A stretch of DNA of 26,779 bases from NCBI GenBank assembly GCA_947499175.1, contig CANMNU010000004.1, positions 1-26,779 of the forward strand. The letters are read 5' to 3'. This stretch comes from Alphaproteobacteria bacterium (GTDB lineage Bacteria > Pseudomonadota > Alphaproteobacteria > Paracaedibacterales > CAITNM01). A model generated the notes under the pieces. That model made no database searches, was not told the DNA's origin, and saw only the letters and a list, made by a program, of their open reading frames with translations. This document shows, piece by piece, positions 17,071 to 23,429 of the stretch. Numbering within the stretch: the stretch's first letter is position 1; each line of letters begins with the position of its first letter. Position numbers and translations under genes: made by a program.

Positions 17071-17697
17071 TTATTTACCCTCCTGGGTTGAATTGGCATT
17101 GGGTTGAGAGTTAGCTTCAGACTGTGGGTCTGAGTAAATTTCTTGGTCAGATTTAAATACTTTGAAACTTTTTAAAAACAGGCGCCCCTTAACACTTAAA
17201 AAGTCCAGGCGGTAAGATTCGCGGTGGCTACTAATTTTCTTACCGGCAACGTAACCATTGAGGTCCCCGGTAATTTCTAGCGCCATCTCGCTTGGAAAGA
17301 CTTCACAATCACAAACGACAAAGTTTAGTGACAAATTATCGCGCTTGAGGCGCTGTTCTTCTTTAAATAACCGGGTTTTAAATTCCCCATGATAGGAACT
17401 ATCGACATAACGCAAGAGGATTTCGCCTTGGGCTAAAATGTTAGAGGCTGAAACATCCAGCAATAGGTGCGCAAAGTACATGCCCTGCTCCTCTAAATAC
17501 ACTGGAGAAAAACAGTTACCCTCGACCCAAAAGCTTTGTTTAGTTTCTGGTGGCAAAATGATCGTTTGCGGACTTTTAAAAAACAATAAAAAGCTTTGCA
17601 TAACCACAACAACCAACAGAGTTAAACTTAAGCCAGCTAAACCATTACGCTGGGTCTGTAAACTAGCTATAGAGGTAGCTTTAACGCGAATATCCAT
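17071..17697 (-). CDS. traE: TraE, inner-membrane VirB8-like pilus assembly protein
   Basis: TraE is the inner-membrane scaffold protein of F-type systems (VirB8-like fold). The product has 208 residues (F TraE 188), with one membrane segment at about 22-42. The periplasmic domain contains the conserved FWVEGNCFSPVYLEEQGMYFA-type core (split here at its middle in the usual way: FWVEG, then YLEEQGMYFAHLLLDVS) and ends RLFLKSFKVF. The C-terminal 20 residues are polar. AGGA precedes the ATG. The stop is one base before the traK start. Confidence 0.9.
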   Translation of the reverse strand: MDIRVKATSIASLQTQRNGLAGLSLTLLVVVVMQSFLLFFKSPQTIILPPETKQSFWVEGNCFSPVYLEEQGMYFAHLLLDVSASNILAQGEILLRYVDSSYHGEFKTRLFKEEQRLKRDNLSLNFVVCDCEVFPSEMALEITGDLNGYVAGKKISSHRESYRLDFLSVKGRLFLKSFKVFKSDQEIYSDPQSEANSQPNANSTQEGK

Positions 17698-17731
17698 GGG
17701 CGTTTGTCCTTAAAAATAAATGATCAAAAAA

Positions 17732-18022
17732 TTAGCCGAAGTATTCCCGAACACAAGAGCGGGGCAAGCCTTGGAACCTGGTGTTGGGTGGAAAAAACCA
17801 ATACAACACCGCCGACAGCTGTCCTTCGCCAAAATGTTTTTTGTAAACTTTGATTAAATAAACATTAATCAAACATGCGGTGATCCCCAGCAAAAAAGTG
17901 TCGACAACCACACTGACAAAAAACGGTCCCAGTACCATGAGGATTTCGCCTTTAGTCCAAAATAGAATTTTTACAGGACTATCCAAACGGCTCAAAATGG
18001 TATGATCCTTGACATCTGACAT
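17732..18022 (-). CDS. traL: TraL, inner-membrane pilus assembly protein
   Basis: TraL is a small inner-membrane protein (VirB3-like) required for pilus assembly. From the ATG at 18022 it has 96 residues (F TraL 91). It carries the typical N-terminal LDSPVKILFWTKGEILM, two closely spaced hydrophobic segments (about 28-60), and a conserved C-terminus with LYWFFPPNTRFQGLPRSCVREY. A TTG three bases earlier could also open the frame. TAGGT lies upstream. The gene follows traA by 15 bases in the standard traA-traL-traE order. Confidence 0.92.
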   Translation of the reverse strand: MSDVKDHTILSRLDSPVKILFWTKGEILMVLGPFFVSVVVDTFLLGITACLINVYLIKVYKKHFGEGQLSAVLYWFFPPNTRFQGLPRSCVREYFG

Positions 18023-18037
18023 CAATAGACCTAACTA

Positions 18038-18355
18038 TCAAATCAATGCCCCAGCCCCATCGCCGATGAGCGTGTCAAAGAATTGCGTTGCCGCAAAAAT
18101 GGCCGCACCAACCCCAAAAGACATAGGACTTTGCTTCACCACCGAGACCGATCCCACCACCACCGCGGCAATCTTAATAATATACATGTAGCTCCAGACT
18201 TCTTTTTTAACGCCTTGCAAAGCAGGTCTTAAGCTTTCGCTTTCGATTGCGGATAGTTGATCGGCAAAACCGACGATCACCAATGCCACTAACATAAAGT
18301 AGACAAGATTTTTAAGAGGAATAAGGTTTGATTGTGGGTTACTTTTAATGCTCAT
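18038..18355 (-). CDS. traA: TraA, F-type pilin precursor
   Basis: This small hydrophobic protein is the expected conjugative pilin, the repeating unit of the pilus. The 105-residue precursor has a long N-terminal hydrophobic segment (about 15-35) that may be a leader. Two helical segments follow: WSYMYIIKIAAVVVGSVSVV, and the MSFGVGAAIFAATQFFDTLI stretch, joined by a short basic turn (KQSP). This is the TraA/TrbC/VirB2 pattern. F prepilin is 121 residues. AGGA stands 6-7 bases before the ATG. It is the first recognised gene of the operon. Whether LepB-like signal peptidase or the plasmid S26 peptidase (10245-10826) processes it cannot be told. Pilins vary greatly, so the call rests on topology and position. 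Confidence 0.8.
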   Translation of the reverse strand: MSIKSNPQSNLIPLKNLVYFMLVALVIVGFADQLSAIESESLRPALQGVKKEVWSYMYIIKIAAVVVGSVSVVKQSPMSFGVGAAIFAATQFFDTLIGDGAGALI

Positions 18356-18436
18356 TTAAGTTCCTGTTTTTAAGCTTGGGTTAAAGTAAAAGTAAAATTA
18401 AAGTAAGGGTTGGTTTAAATATTTAAAATTTAGGAC

Positions 18437-18631
18437 TTAGGATCGGGGTAACTTTACATTACCTAATGCGGCAGTGGTTAAAGCAACAGACCTAGCTGAA
18501 ATCGGAAACAAAGAAGAAGACGCAGGTGCACTGGCGTAAGAATTCACACCACGACCAAGCTCACAACTGCCACTGTTTTTTTTAAAACCCTTAAAAACTG
18601 GTCGCTGACGGCAACCGCTACAAAAGCTCAA
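18437..18631 (-). CDS. Possible small leader protein upstream of traA, unknown
   Basis: A 64-codon frame starts at TTG (18631), six bases after an in-frame stop. It has a cysteine-containing head (FCSGCRQRP) and a tail rich in Ala, Ser, Leu and Val. It would be the first gene of the tra transcript, 81 bases before traA. GGAGG lies upstream but too far (about 18 bases) to be convincing. I do not recognise the sequence. It may equally be untranslated leader RNA. Confidence 0.25.
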   Translation of the reverse strand: MSFCSGCRQRPVFKGFKKNSGSCELGRGVNSYASAPASSSLFPISARSVALTTAALGNVKLPRS

Positions 18632-18694
18632 ACTCGCTCACCGCACCTCCGGCTGATCTATCTCTTATGATATGGCCGCAACAGTGCATTTCGT

Positions 18695-18741
18695 AACTTA
18701 TCATGAAGTTCTCCATAATCTCTTAAAGTTAATCACAACTT
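18695..18741. promoter_or_regulatory. Two 5-6-5 inverted repeats, candidate operators
   Basis: AACTTATCATGAAGTT (18695-18710) and AAGTTAATCACAACTT (18726-18741) are each inverted repeats of 5-bp arms around 6 bases. Their centres are 31 bp apart, close to three helical turns, so bound proteins would lie on the same face. They sit just downstream of the candidate tra promoter. The adjacent XRE/S24-like protein is the natural candidate ligand; this is inference. Confidence 0.45.
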
Positions 18742-18766
18742 GTCTCGCTGTGTGTGCCTCATAACT

Positions 18767-18795
18767 AAGATAGAAATTTTTTCGTTGTAGTGCAA
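18767..18795 (-). promoter_or_regulatory. Candidate tra operon promoter
   Basis: On the minus strand TTGCAC (18795-18790), a 17-base spacer and TATCTT (18772-18767) form a sigma70-like promoter firing toward traA. The start would be near 18760, so the two inverted repeats lie about 20 to 65 bases into the transcript. No better candidate was seen nearer to traA. Confidence 0.45.
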
Positions 18796-18851
18796 TAGCT
18801 ATTCTTAATTTTTTTTCTTTTTTGTGTGTTTGTTGGCTCTTTTCTTTTTAT

Positions 18852-18880
18852 TTGCTAGATTCGTAAAGGTTTTGTAGTCT
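18852..18880 (+). promoter_or_regulatory. Candidate promoter of the XRE/S24-like repressor gene
   Basis: TTGCTA (18852-18857), a 17-base spacer and TAGTCT (18875-18880) precede the ATG at 18909. The ribosome site GGAG (18892-18895) is 13 bases from the ATG, rather long, which suggests low translation. Confidence 0.4.
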
Positions 18881-18908
18881 AGAGACAGATTGGAGACTTT
18901 ATTTATTT

Positions 18909-19589
18909 ATGAACAGTTCGCAAGAGATTGGCAGTCGTATCAGACATTGCAGACGGCTTACTGGCTTAACGCGAAAAGAGTTTTGCGATCGCCATAACCT
19001 TGCCGTAAATACTCTTTCCTCTTGGGAAAGGGACGAGGTAACTATTTCTGAAAAAACCGCACTGCAGTGTATTCAGGCTTTTTTTGACGAAGGCCTTAAT
19101 TGCACATCAGCCTGGTTACTCCGCGAAGAAGGAGAGGCCCCAACCGTGCTCTATAGCAACAACCGCAATTTACCTGAAAAGTTTTTTGAACGAGATTTTG
19201 CTAATGTGTCACCTGAAATTAGTGCGTTTCTTGATGTAAAATCTTATCAAAAAAATAATCCTGGTTGTATTGTCCATCAAATTAAAAATAAAGCGATGTT
19301 ACCATATATTAAGGTAGGTGACTTTGTCGGCGGCATGCCCCTTGATAAAGACAAAATTCATCAAGGACACCGCGAAATTTGTATTATTGAGCTTGAACCA
19401 AAAAAACCCATAGTACGCATCCTCCACAAACAAAAAAATAACTACGTACTAGTTGCCGCTAACACTTCAGCAAGTGTTATCAGTCCTTTGATATTAGAGA
19501 CCCCCCCACTATCTGTGACTCCAGTCGAATTTATTAGAAAATCCTTTATTTCAAATCTTGATAGGTTTGACGATGGTACAGACGAATAG
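18909..19589 (+). CDS. XRE-family repressor with inactive S24/LexA-like C-terminal domain
   Basis: The 226-residue protein has an N-terminal Cro/CI-type helix-turn-helix (about residues 6-60; IGSRIRHCRRLTGLTRKEF and NTLSSWERDEVTIS). The C-terminal domain (about 110-215) has the LexA/CI peptidase fold. The serine position of the usual G-S-M-x-P block is alanine (Ala129 in NKAMLPYIKVGDFVGG), and the lysine of the VKRL block is arginine (Arg170 in IVRIL). Self-cleavage in response to RecA therefore looks impossible, and the domain would serve for dimerisation or another signal. The gene is divergent from the tra operon and probably controls it. Its last 44 bases overlap tail-to-tail with the autoinducer-binding gene. 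Confidence 0.85.
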   Translation: MNSSQEIGSRIRHCRRLTGLTRKEFCDRHNLAVNTLSSWERDEVTISEKTALQCIQAFFDEGLNCTSAWLLREEGEAPTVLYSNNRNLPEKFFERDFANVSPEISAFLDVKSYQKNNPGCIVHQIKNKAMLPYIKVGDFVGGMPLDKDKIHQGHREICIIELEPKKPIVRILHKQKNNYVLVAANTSASVISPLILETPPLSVTPVEFIRKSFISNLDRFDDGTDE

Positions 19590-20064
19590 GATTTAGTTTT
19601 TCCTGTATCAATATTATTTTTTTTATATTAATACTTTCTAAGTCAAACTTTTCCCAAGCAATCGTATAGTTTTCTAGGACACCAGTTTTGTGCTGATAAG
19701 AAAAGGCAACACCATCACGTACTTTACACATTTGCATCCTCGATAACATACAATCGCTATCAGGGTCGGACAATTGCCATAAAGAAACTGATGAACCATT
19801 AATTTTAGCATTTTTATGAATTTTTCTTTCCAATGGATCATTAAACCAAAACTTTGACCAATATAAATCTGACCAATCTTCATGGGTGTTAAATGAACTC
19901 ACAAAATGGTTAGGTTGATAATAATTTTCAATAATCTGGTGAGCAAAGTAATTGGCACCGGTAAACTCTAAAAGATCGCGAATTGGATCCTGTAAAACGT
20001 CAAAAAAGTCCTTACGCAAGGCTACTTTAATTTTTGTATTTTGAATAATTTCAACTTTTTTCAT
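19546..20064 (-). CDS. Autoinducer-binding-domain protein without DNA-binding domain
   Basis: The 172-residue protein resembles the ligand-binding half of LuxR-type receptors. It has the W-x3-Y signature (Trp64, Tyr68), the DP pair (Asp76-Pro77), Trp96 in VSLWQL, and a glycine before a Phe-Ser strand (DGVAFSYQ). These correspond to residues lining the acyl-homoserine-lactone pocket. No LuxR helix-turn-helix follows; the protein ends at about the length of the sensor domain alone. It may sense or sequester a host or neighbour signal, or act through a partner protein. The ATG at 20064 overlaps the 3' end of the transporter gene by 14 bases, so the two form an operon. A longer frame (to 20202) only runs through the transporter gene. 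No luxI-type synthase is in the window. Confidence 0.72.
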   Translation of the reverse strand: MKKVEIIQNTKIKVALRKDFFDVLQDPIRDLLEFTGANYFAHQIIENYYQPNHFVSSFNTHEDWSDLYWSKFWFNDPLERKIHKNAKINGSSVSLWQLSDPDSDCMLSRMQMCKVRDGVAFSYQHKTGVLENYTIAWEKFDLESINIKKIILIQEKLNPIRLYHRQTYQDLK

Positions 20065-21307
20065 GTAATTTAATATCCTTGGAAAAGTGATTAAAGCCAA
20101 TAAACAATAGAGATAGAATAGAAATATAAATGCCTGGTGCCATAACCAGATCTGTAATATTGAGCAAGGCCAACCCAATGGATGGAAAAAATCCCCCGAC
20201 AAAACCTTGAGCTAAATTGTTAATTAAAGCAGAACCACTATAGCGATTGCTATGTTTAAAGTGAATTGCGATAAAGTATGGTGCTGCTCCACACAATAAA
20301 CCTGTAAAAATTGCTAATAAAATAAGAGCGTAATAAATATGTATATCTTGCCCTTTCTGCATAACCACCATAACCAAAGGGGATAGCACAAAAGACGCCC
20401 ATACCCCACATTTAATCACTGAATCAACTTTGTCAGGAAATTTTTTGAGAAAAAGCCCTGTAGTTGCGACACCACTCATTGCCAACAAAGTACCAAGACA
20501 AGCAAAACTTAAGGATTGGGTTTTGCTAATTTTTACAAAAGTAGACAGGTAAATATTGACGAAGGTAAAGCCAAACTGAGTAATTGATGAAATTAACGCA
20601 ACATATAAAAACACCCGAAAACAATTTTTTTTATTATCTTGAAAAGATGCTCTCAATGGGTTGCTAATTATTTCTCGATCTTTAAAAGCAGGGGTCTCTG
20701 GAATATGTTTTCTAATATAAAAACCAATTAAGCCAACTACTGCGCCAAGAATAAAGGGGTACCGCCAAATATGGGGGTTTTGGGAATCAATCGTTAAAAA
20801 CGATAAAGAGACAAAAGTTGCAAGTAAAGCACCGAAGCCATTTGAGGTGGCAAAAAATGCCCCAAAAGCGGCGGGGGATTTTTTCCAAAAATGTTCAACA
20901 ACAAAAATTGAGCCACCCTGACTTTCGCCACCAATACAAATACCCTGCATAATTCTGATCATAAAAAAAAGCACCGAAGCACTAACACCTATCATTTCAT
21001 AACTAGGTAACAAACCACATATCAGTGTACAAATTGACATCCCAAGTAAAGAATAAAATAAAGCAACTTTCCGGCCTTTAATATCACCAATGTAGCCAAA
21101 GAAAACAGCACCGATCGGCCTTGAAACAAATCCAACCGCATATGCTGATAGCATTAAAAGTAAAGATGAAAATGCACTTTCGCATGGAAAAAAAACCTGA
21201 GACATCTTTGCCGCTAAAATACCGCACAAAACAAAGTCGTAGGTTTCTAAGGTGTTGCCCACATAAGAAGATATAAAAACTCTCTTAAGAGTATTATTAT
21301 TTATCAT
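20051..21307 (-). CDS. MFS transporter, metabolite:H+ symporter (ProP-like) family
   Basis: This 418-residue, 12-helix transporter would import a small solute such as an organic acid, proline, betaine or similar with protons. The N-terminal motif NTLETYDFVLCGILA, the RPIGAVFFGYIGDIKGRK loop (residues 63-80) between helices 2 and 3, and the IRIMQGICIGGESQGG helix place it in the MHS/ProP branch of MFS. Length is slightly under ProP (about 500 in E. coli), which has an extra C-terminal coiled coil absent here. The ribosome site is weak (CAGGG directly before the ATG). The gene overlaps the autoinducer-binding gene downstream. AT content is higher than in the tra genes, which may mark separate acquisition. 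The substrate cannot be inferred from sequence. Confidence 0.88.
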   Translation of the reverse strand: MINNNTLKRVFISSYVGNTLETYDFVLCGILAAKMSQVFFPCESAFSSLLLMLSAYAVGFVSRPIGAVFFGYIGDIKGRKVALFYSLLGMSICTLICGLLPSYEMIGVSASVLFFMIRIMQGICIGGESQGGSIFVVEHFWKKSPAAFGAFFATSNGFGALLATFVSLSFLTIDSQNPHIWRYPFILGAVVGLIGFYIRKHIPETPAFKDREIISNPLRASFQDNKKNCFRVFLYVALISSITQFGFTFVNIYLSTFVKISKTQSLSFACLGTLLAMSGVATTGLFLKKFPDKVDSVIKCGVWASFVLSPLVMVVMQKGQDIHIYYALILLAIFTGLLCGAAPYFIAIHFKHSNRYSGSALINNLAQGFVGGFFPSIGLALLNITDLVMAPGIYISILSLLFIGFNHFSKDIKLHEKS

Positions 21308-21604
21308 ACCCTGAATACTTTAAACCTTTCCAACCAAGATGTTTCAATATGCTAAACATAAATAAATTTCAGAGCAATGTTTTTATTTTGCTAAAAATTT
21401 AATAAAACTACTTATTCTTTAGAATCCAAATCAAGCAGTCGTTCCCTGAATTTTGCATCAGCTTTTGCAACTTGCATATAAGACCTGCACCAAAAGCAAT
21501 TCTTCAAAAAATACCAAAGTTAAAAGCAAAACACAATAAAAAACATTGAAAAATAAAAATCTAAGCATTTAAAGTGCCTATAAACATTTATTTTTTAGAT
21601 GTTT
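21308..21604. other. AT-rich intergenic stretch between rep and the transporter
   Basis: No convincing gene is present. On the minus strand a 21-codon frame (21412-21477, MQVAKADAKFRERLLDLDSKE) reads like the end of a real protein. It may be a gene remnant. The possible rep terminator is described separately. The remainder is A/T-rich sequence without clear repeats. Confidence 0.5.
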
Positions 21605-21606
21605 TT
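21555..21606 (-). terminator. Possible weak terminator at the rep 3' end
   Basis: On the minus strand a roughly 11-bp AT-only stem (AAAAACATCTAA against TTAGATTTTT, one bulged C) encloses about 30 bases, and TTTTTATTTTT follows. It overlaps the rep stop codon. The stem is weak, so this is only a candidate. Confidence 0.3.
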
Positions 21607-22765
21607 ATTGTTTCACACCTCTCATAACCCACTCAAAATGCGTGTCCCAGTATTGTTCCACGAAAGCATTAGGTGCGACCATACGAATCGCCCCACCCTC
21701 TTCACAAAACTTTGCTGCATGAAACCACGAATAATAAGCCGCACAACCAATTGCTTTGGTAATTTTGTGGCGCAACGCTTTGGAGGTGGCTGAATCAGGT
21801 AAAGCTTCAATCATTTGGGTGATCTGCGCTTCATCAATCACAGCCACCTGCCCTGTTGAAGTATCTCTTTGGCTAATAACCCCTAACTCCCCTGCCCTAA
21901 TCCGGTCAATTGTGCCAAACTTCAAGGCCCAGCCGAGAGTTAGCTTAAAAGATCCTCCCATCAGGTATGAGCTTGATTTTAATTGGTCGCAGTAGTTCTG
22001 CCAGTTTTTAAAATTGGATTCAAATTTGTTTTTAAACGCAGAAACCAGCAACGGGGCTAATTCCTTGCTTAACTTAGCCTCAGACTTACCTGCAAAGCTG
22101 TCATTCCAAACCTTTAGCATATCTTGAGCTGTTGTGGTTTTTGGCATTGATGGGTTGGTTTCATCCGCTTTATTTTTTTCAATTGCTAAGCAAGTAGTTG
22201 CAGATTCTTGCAAAGCATCTAATTTTTTTTCATTTTTTGAATTTAGATTTTTTACTTGCTTGACTTGTTCCGTTTCAGAACCCCCCTGCCCTATCATTTT
22301 AAAGTTTTTTTCAAAAACCTCAGATTTATTAATATCTTTGTTAGTAATCTTTGTATCATTATACATCCATTCATTTTGACAGGATGCACCCGCTAATTTT
22401 GACAGGTCTAAATTTTTATCATTTTGAGTGTTAATTAGGGTTTCTAATGCGCTGTAATTTATAGAAAAATAATTGGTGCGATCTCGTCGATCTCTGCTTA
22501 ATTGTTTGGTGATTATTATCCCAGCCTTCCTCAATTTAGAAATGGCTCTCCTTACGCTTGACTCGCTAAAGCGGAGCTGACGTGCCCACTCTGTGGCGGT
22601 ATTGTAAACCCAATTAACGCCATCATATTGATGACCACATTTTGGGTTCTTAATCCAATATAGTATCTGACTTATAAGATGAGCTTCCACCCGCCCCAAA
22701 CTATCAATGAGTGAGGTTTTGCAGGTTAGCACGTGGTTATTACCAAATGTATTAGATGTTTGCAT
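21605..22765 (-). CDS. Plasmid replication initiator, winged-helix type with DnaA-like C-terminal segment
   Basis: From the ATG at 22765 (AAAGGAG upstream) the protein has 386 residues. The N-terminal third has a winged helix-turn-helix (about 24-90: SLGRVEAHLISQILYWI, then ATEWARQLRFSESSVRRAISKLRKAGII), as in many plasmid Rep proteins. A polar linker follows (about 130-220). The C-terminal part has a helical domain (WNDSFAGKSEAKLSKELAPL) and ends with IRMVAPNAFVEQYWDTHFEWV, resembling the DnaA domain I pattern. It is the only replication-initiator candidate in the window and lies next to the partition genes. An in-frame ATG at 22834 with AGGA upstream would add 23 residues. Its leader is opposite a putative antisense RNA. 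The role is inferred from domain plan and context. Confidence 0.7.
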   Translation of the reverse strand: MQTSNTFGNNHVLTCKTSLIDSLGRVEAHLISQILYWIKNPKCGHQYDGVNWVYNTATEWARQLRFSESSVRRAISKLRKAGIIITKQLSRDRRDRTNYFSINYSALETLINTQNDKNLDLSKLAGASCQNEWMYNDTKITNKDINKSEVFEKNFKMIGQGGSETEQVKQVKNLNSKNEKKLDALQESATTCLAIEKNKADETNPSMPKTTTAQDMLKVWNDSFAGKSEAKLSKELAPLLVSAFKNKFESNFKNWQNYCDQLKSSSYLMGGSFKLTLGWALKFGTIDRIRAGELGVISQRDTSTGQVAVIDEAQITQMIEALPDSATSKALRHKITKAIGCAAYYSWFHAAKFCEEGGAIRMVAPNAFVEQYWDTHFEWVMRGVKQ

Positions 22766-22819
22766 AAATGCAACTCCTTTTAAAAAGTTGATGTTATGCA
22801 CACAAAACGAGACAAGTTC

Positions 22820-22848
22820 TTGACAGTAAGGCATAAATATCCTATAGT
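22820..22848 (+). promoter_or_regulatory. Near-consensus sigma70 promoter for a small antisense RNA
   Basis: TTGACA (22820-22825), a 17-base spacer and TATAGT (22843-22848) form the best sigma70 match in the window. It reads away from rep, on the plus strand, with no coding sequence downstream before a strong terminator at 22892-22924. Confidence 0.72.
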
Positions 22849-22854
22849 TAAGAC

Positions 22855-22928
22855 ATACGAAGAGCTTTCTTGTCTGAGCTCGTGTGCTTTTAAAAAGGTG
22901 TCTGCTACTAACAGATGCCTTTTTTATT
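22855..22928 (+). ncRNA. Putative counter-transcribed RNA (about 70-75 nt) controlling rep
   Basis: A transcript from the promoter at 22820-22848 would start near 22855 and end in the U-run after the hairpin at 22892-22924. It contains a first small hairpin (GAGCT/AGCTC arms, 22862-22881) and the terminator hairpin, and has no frame of useful length. It is antisense to the segment between the small RHH gene and rep, which is the leader of rep mRNA if the two are co-transcribed. Size, structure and place match plasmid copy-number antisense RNAs such as RNA II of pMV158. Function is inferred; promoter and terminator are seen directly. Confidence 0.6.
22892..22924 (+). terminator. Strand-specific intrinsic terminator of the small RNA
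   Basis: AAAAAGGTGTCTG (22892-22904) pairs with CAGATGCCTTTTT (22912-22924) around a 7-base loop, and TTTATTTTATTTTT-like sequence follows. As plus-strand RNA the two non-Watson-Crick positions are G-U wobbles, giving a continuous 13-bp stem. On the minus strand they become A-C mismatches, so the stem is broken. The element therefore favours termination of the plus-strand RNA over that of transcripts entering rep. Confidence 0.8.
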
Positions 22929-23112
22929 TTATTTTTAAGTCCAACAGTTTCTTTTTTTGTGGATCAAGTTTAGTTTTTTGCTCGAAGTGTTCAATTATTA
23001 ATTTTGTAAACCACGTAGATCTAGTTGAGTAAGAATTTTTTATTTCTTTCTCAACTAGATCAGCCAGCTCCTTCGTGACAGTAAACTGTATTTTAATCCC
23101 GCGTTCTCGCAT
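22924..23112 (-). CDS. Small ribbon-helix-helix protein, CopG-like candidate
   Basis: The 62-residue protein begins with a short basic head and a beta strand (IKIQFTV, residues 6-12). Helix A (KELADLVEKEIKN), a turn with STRSTW, and helix B (FTKLIIEHFEQ) follow, which is the ribbon-helix-helix plan. The lysine-rich tail ends at the terminator of the small RNA. It stands directly upstream of rep (158 bases), in the same orientation. In pMV158-type plasmids the CopG RHH repressor holds this place and represses the copG-rep promoter. The ATG at 23112 follows a TTG at 23115; the ribosome site is weak. No clear promoter was found upstream (TTGATT-17-TAAACA near 23150-23180 is weak). Alternatives are a second partition protein or an orphan antitoxin. 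Confidence 0.6.
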   Translation of the reverse strand: MRERGIKIQFTVTKELADLVEKEIKNSYSTRSTWFTKLIIEHFEQKTKLDPQKKKLLDLKIK

Positions 23113-23245
23113 CAAATTTATCTAAAAATTGCTCCTAGTTTTATGTTTATCATGAATAATTTGTTTAATCAACCCGTAAAGCTCAAAATGATCTAAGGGA
23201 TCTTTGTTGATAAGTTTGAGTTAATTTTATAGATGGGGTTTACTT
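23113..23245. other. AT-rich segment, candidate origin/control region
   Basis: No gene is seen. The segment lies between the small RHH gene and the first octad array. It holds one DnaA-box-like 9-mer, TTATCAACA on the minus strand (23205-23213, one mismatch to TTATCCACA), and a GATC-TAAGG-GATC repeat close by. With rep and arrays adjacent it is a reasonable place for the origin, but no classical iteron set is visible here. Confidence 0.35.
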
Positions 23246-23325
23246 GAGTAAGTGAGTAAGTGAGTAAGTGAGTAAGTGAGTAAGTGAGTAAGTGAGTAAG
23301 TGAGTAAGTGAGTAAGTGAGTAAGT
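23246..23325. repeat. Octad array 1: ten perfect 8-bp tandem repeats
   Basis: The unit GAGTAAGT occurs exactly ten times without interruption; in box form this is GTGAGTAA. It is noncoding on both strands and lies between the small RHH gene and array 2. The 8-bp period, shared TGAGTA core with array 2 and with the par promoter, and position beside the par genes suggest a binding platform for an RHH protein (centromere), or iterons. Confidence 0.95.
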
Positions 23326-23360
23326 GGCTTGCTATGTTTTCGCAAATGTGTGATCTTGTT

Positions 23361-23427
23361 GTAGATGAGTAGATGAGTAGATGAGTAGATGAGTAGATGA
23401 GTAGATGAGTAGATGAGTAGATGAGTA
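23361..23427. repeat. Octad array 2: eight perfect 8-bp tandem repeats
   Basis: The unit GTAGATGA occurs eight times, plus three further bases; in box form this is ATGAGTAG. It shares TGAGTA with array 1 but differs in the flanking bases, and the arrays are 35 bp apart and out of octad phase. It ends 2 bp from the stop codon of the par RHH gene. Confidence 0.95.
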
Positions 23428-23429
23428 TA

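Larger units (their letters stand above)
18356..18908. promoter_or_regulatory. Divergent control region between the tra operon and the XRE/S24-like repressor
   Basis: Apart from the doubtful small frame at 18437-18631 this stretch holds no gene. It contains an outward promoter candidate for each flanking unit and two inverted repeats between them (listed separately). The part next to traA is AT-rich and includes TTTAAATATTTAAA. The geometry, with a repressor gene divergent from the pilus operon and repeats at the operon's promoter, suggests that this region sets tra expression. Confidence 0.6.

Noticed and set aside
20065..20202. N-terminal extension of the autoinducer-binding protein
   Set aside because: The added 46 residues are antisense-free but overlap the transporter gene in another frame; the ATG at 20064 gives the normal domain start.
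22796..23032. 78-codon plus-strand frame across the small RNA
   Set aside because: Its codons are shadows of the rep leader, terminator and RHH gene; there is no ribosome site, and the intrinsic terminator lies inside it.
23246..23427. CRISPR array
   Set aside because: The repeats are 8 bp and directly adjacent without spacers, and no cas genes are present. They fit a protein-binding tandem array.
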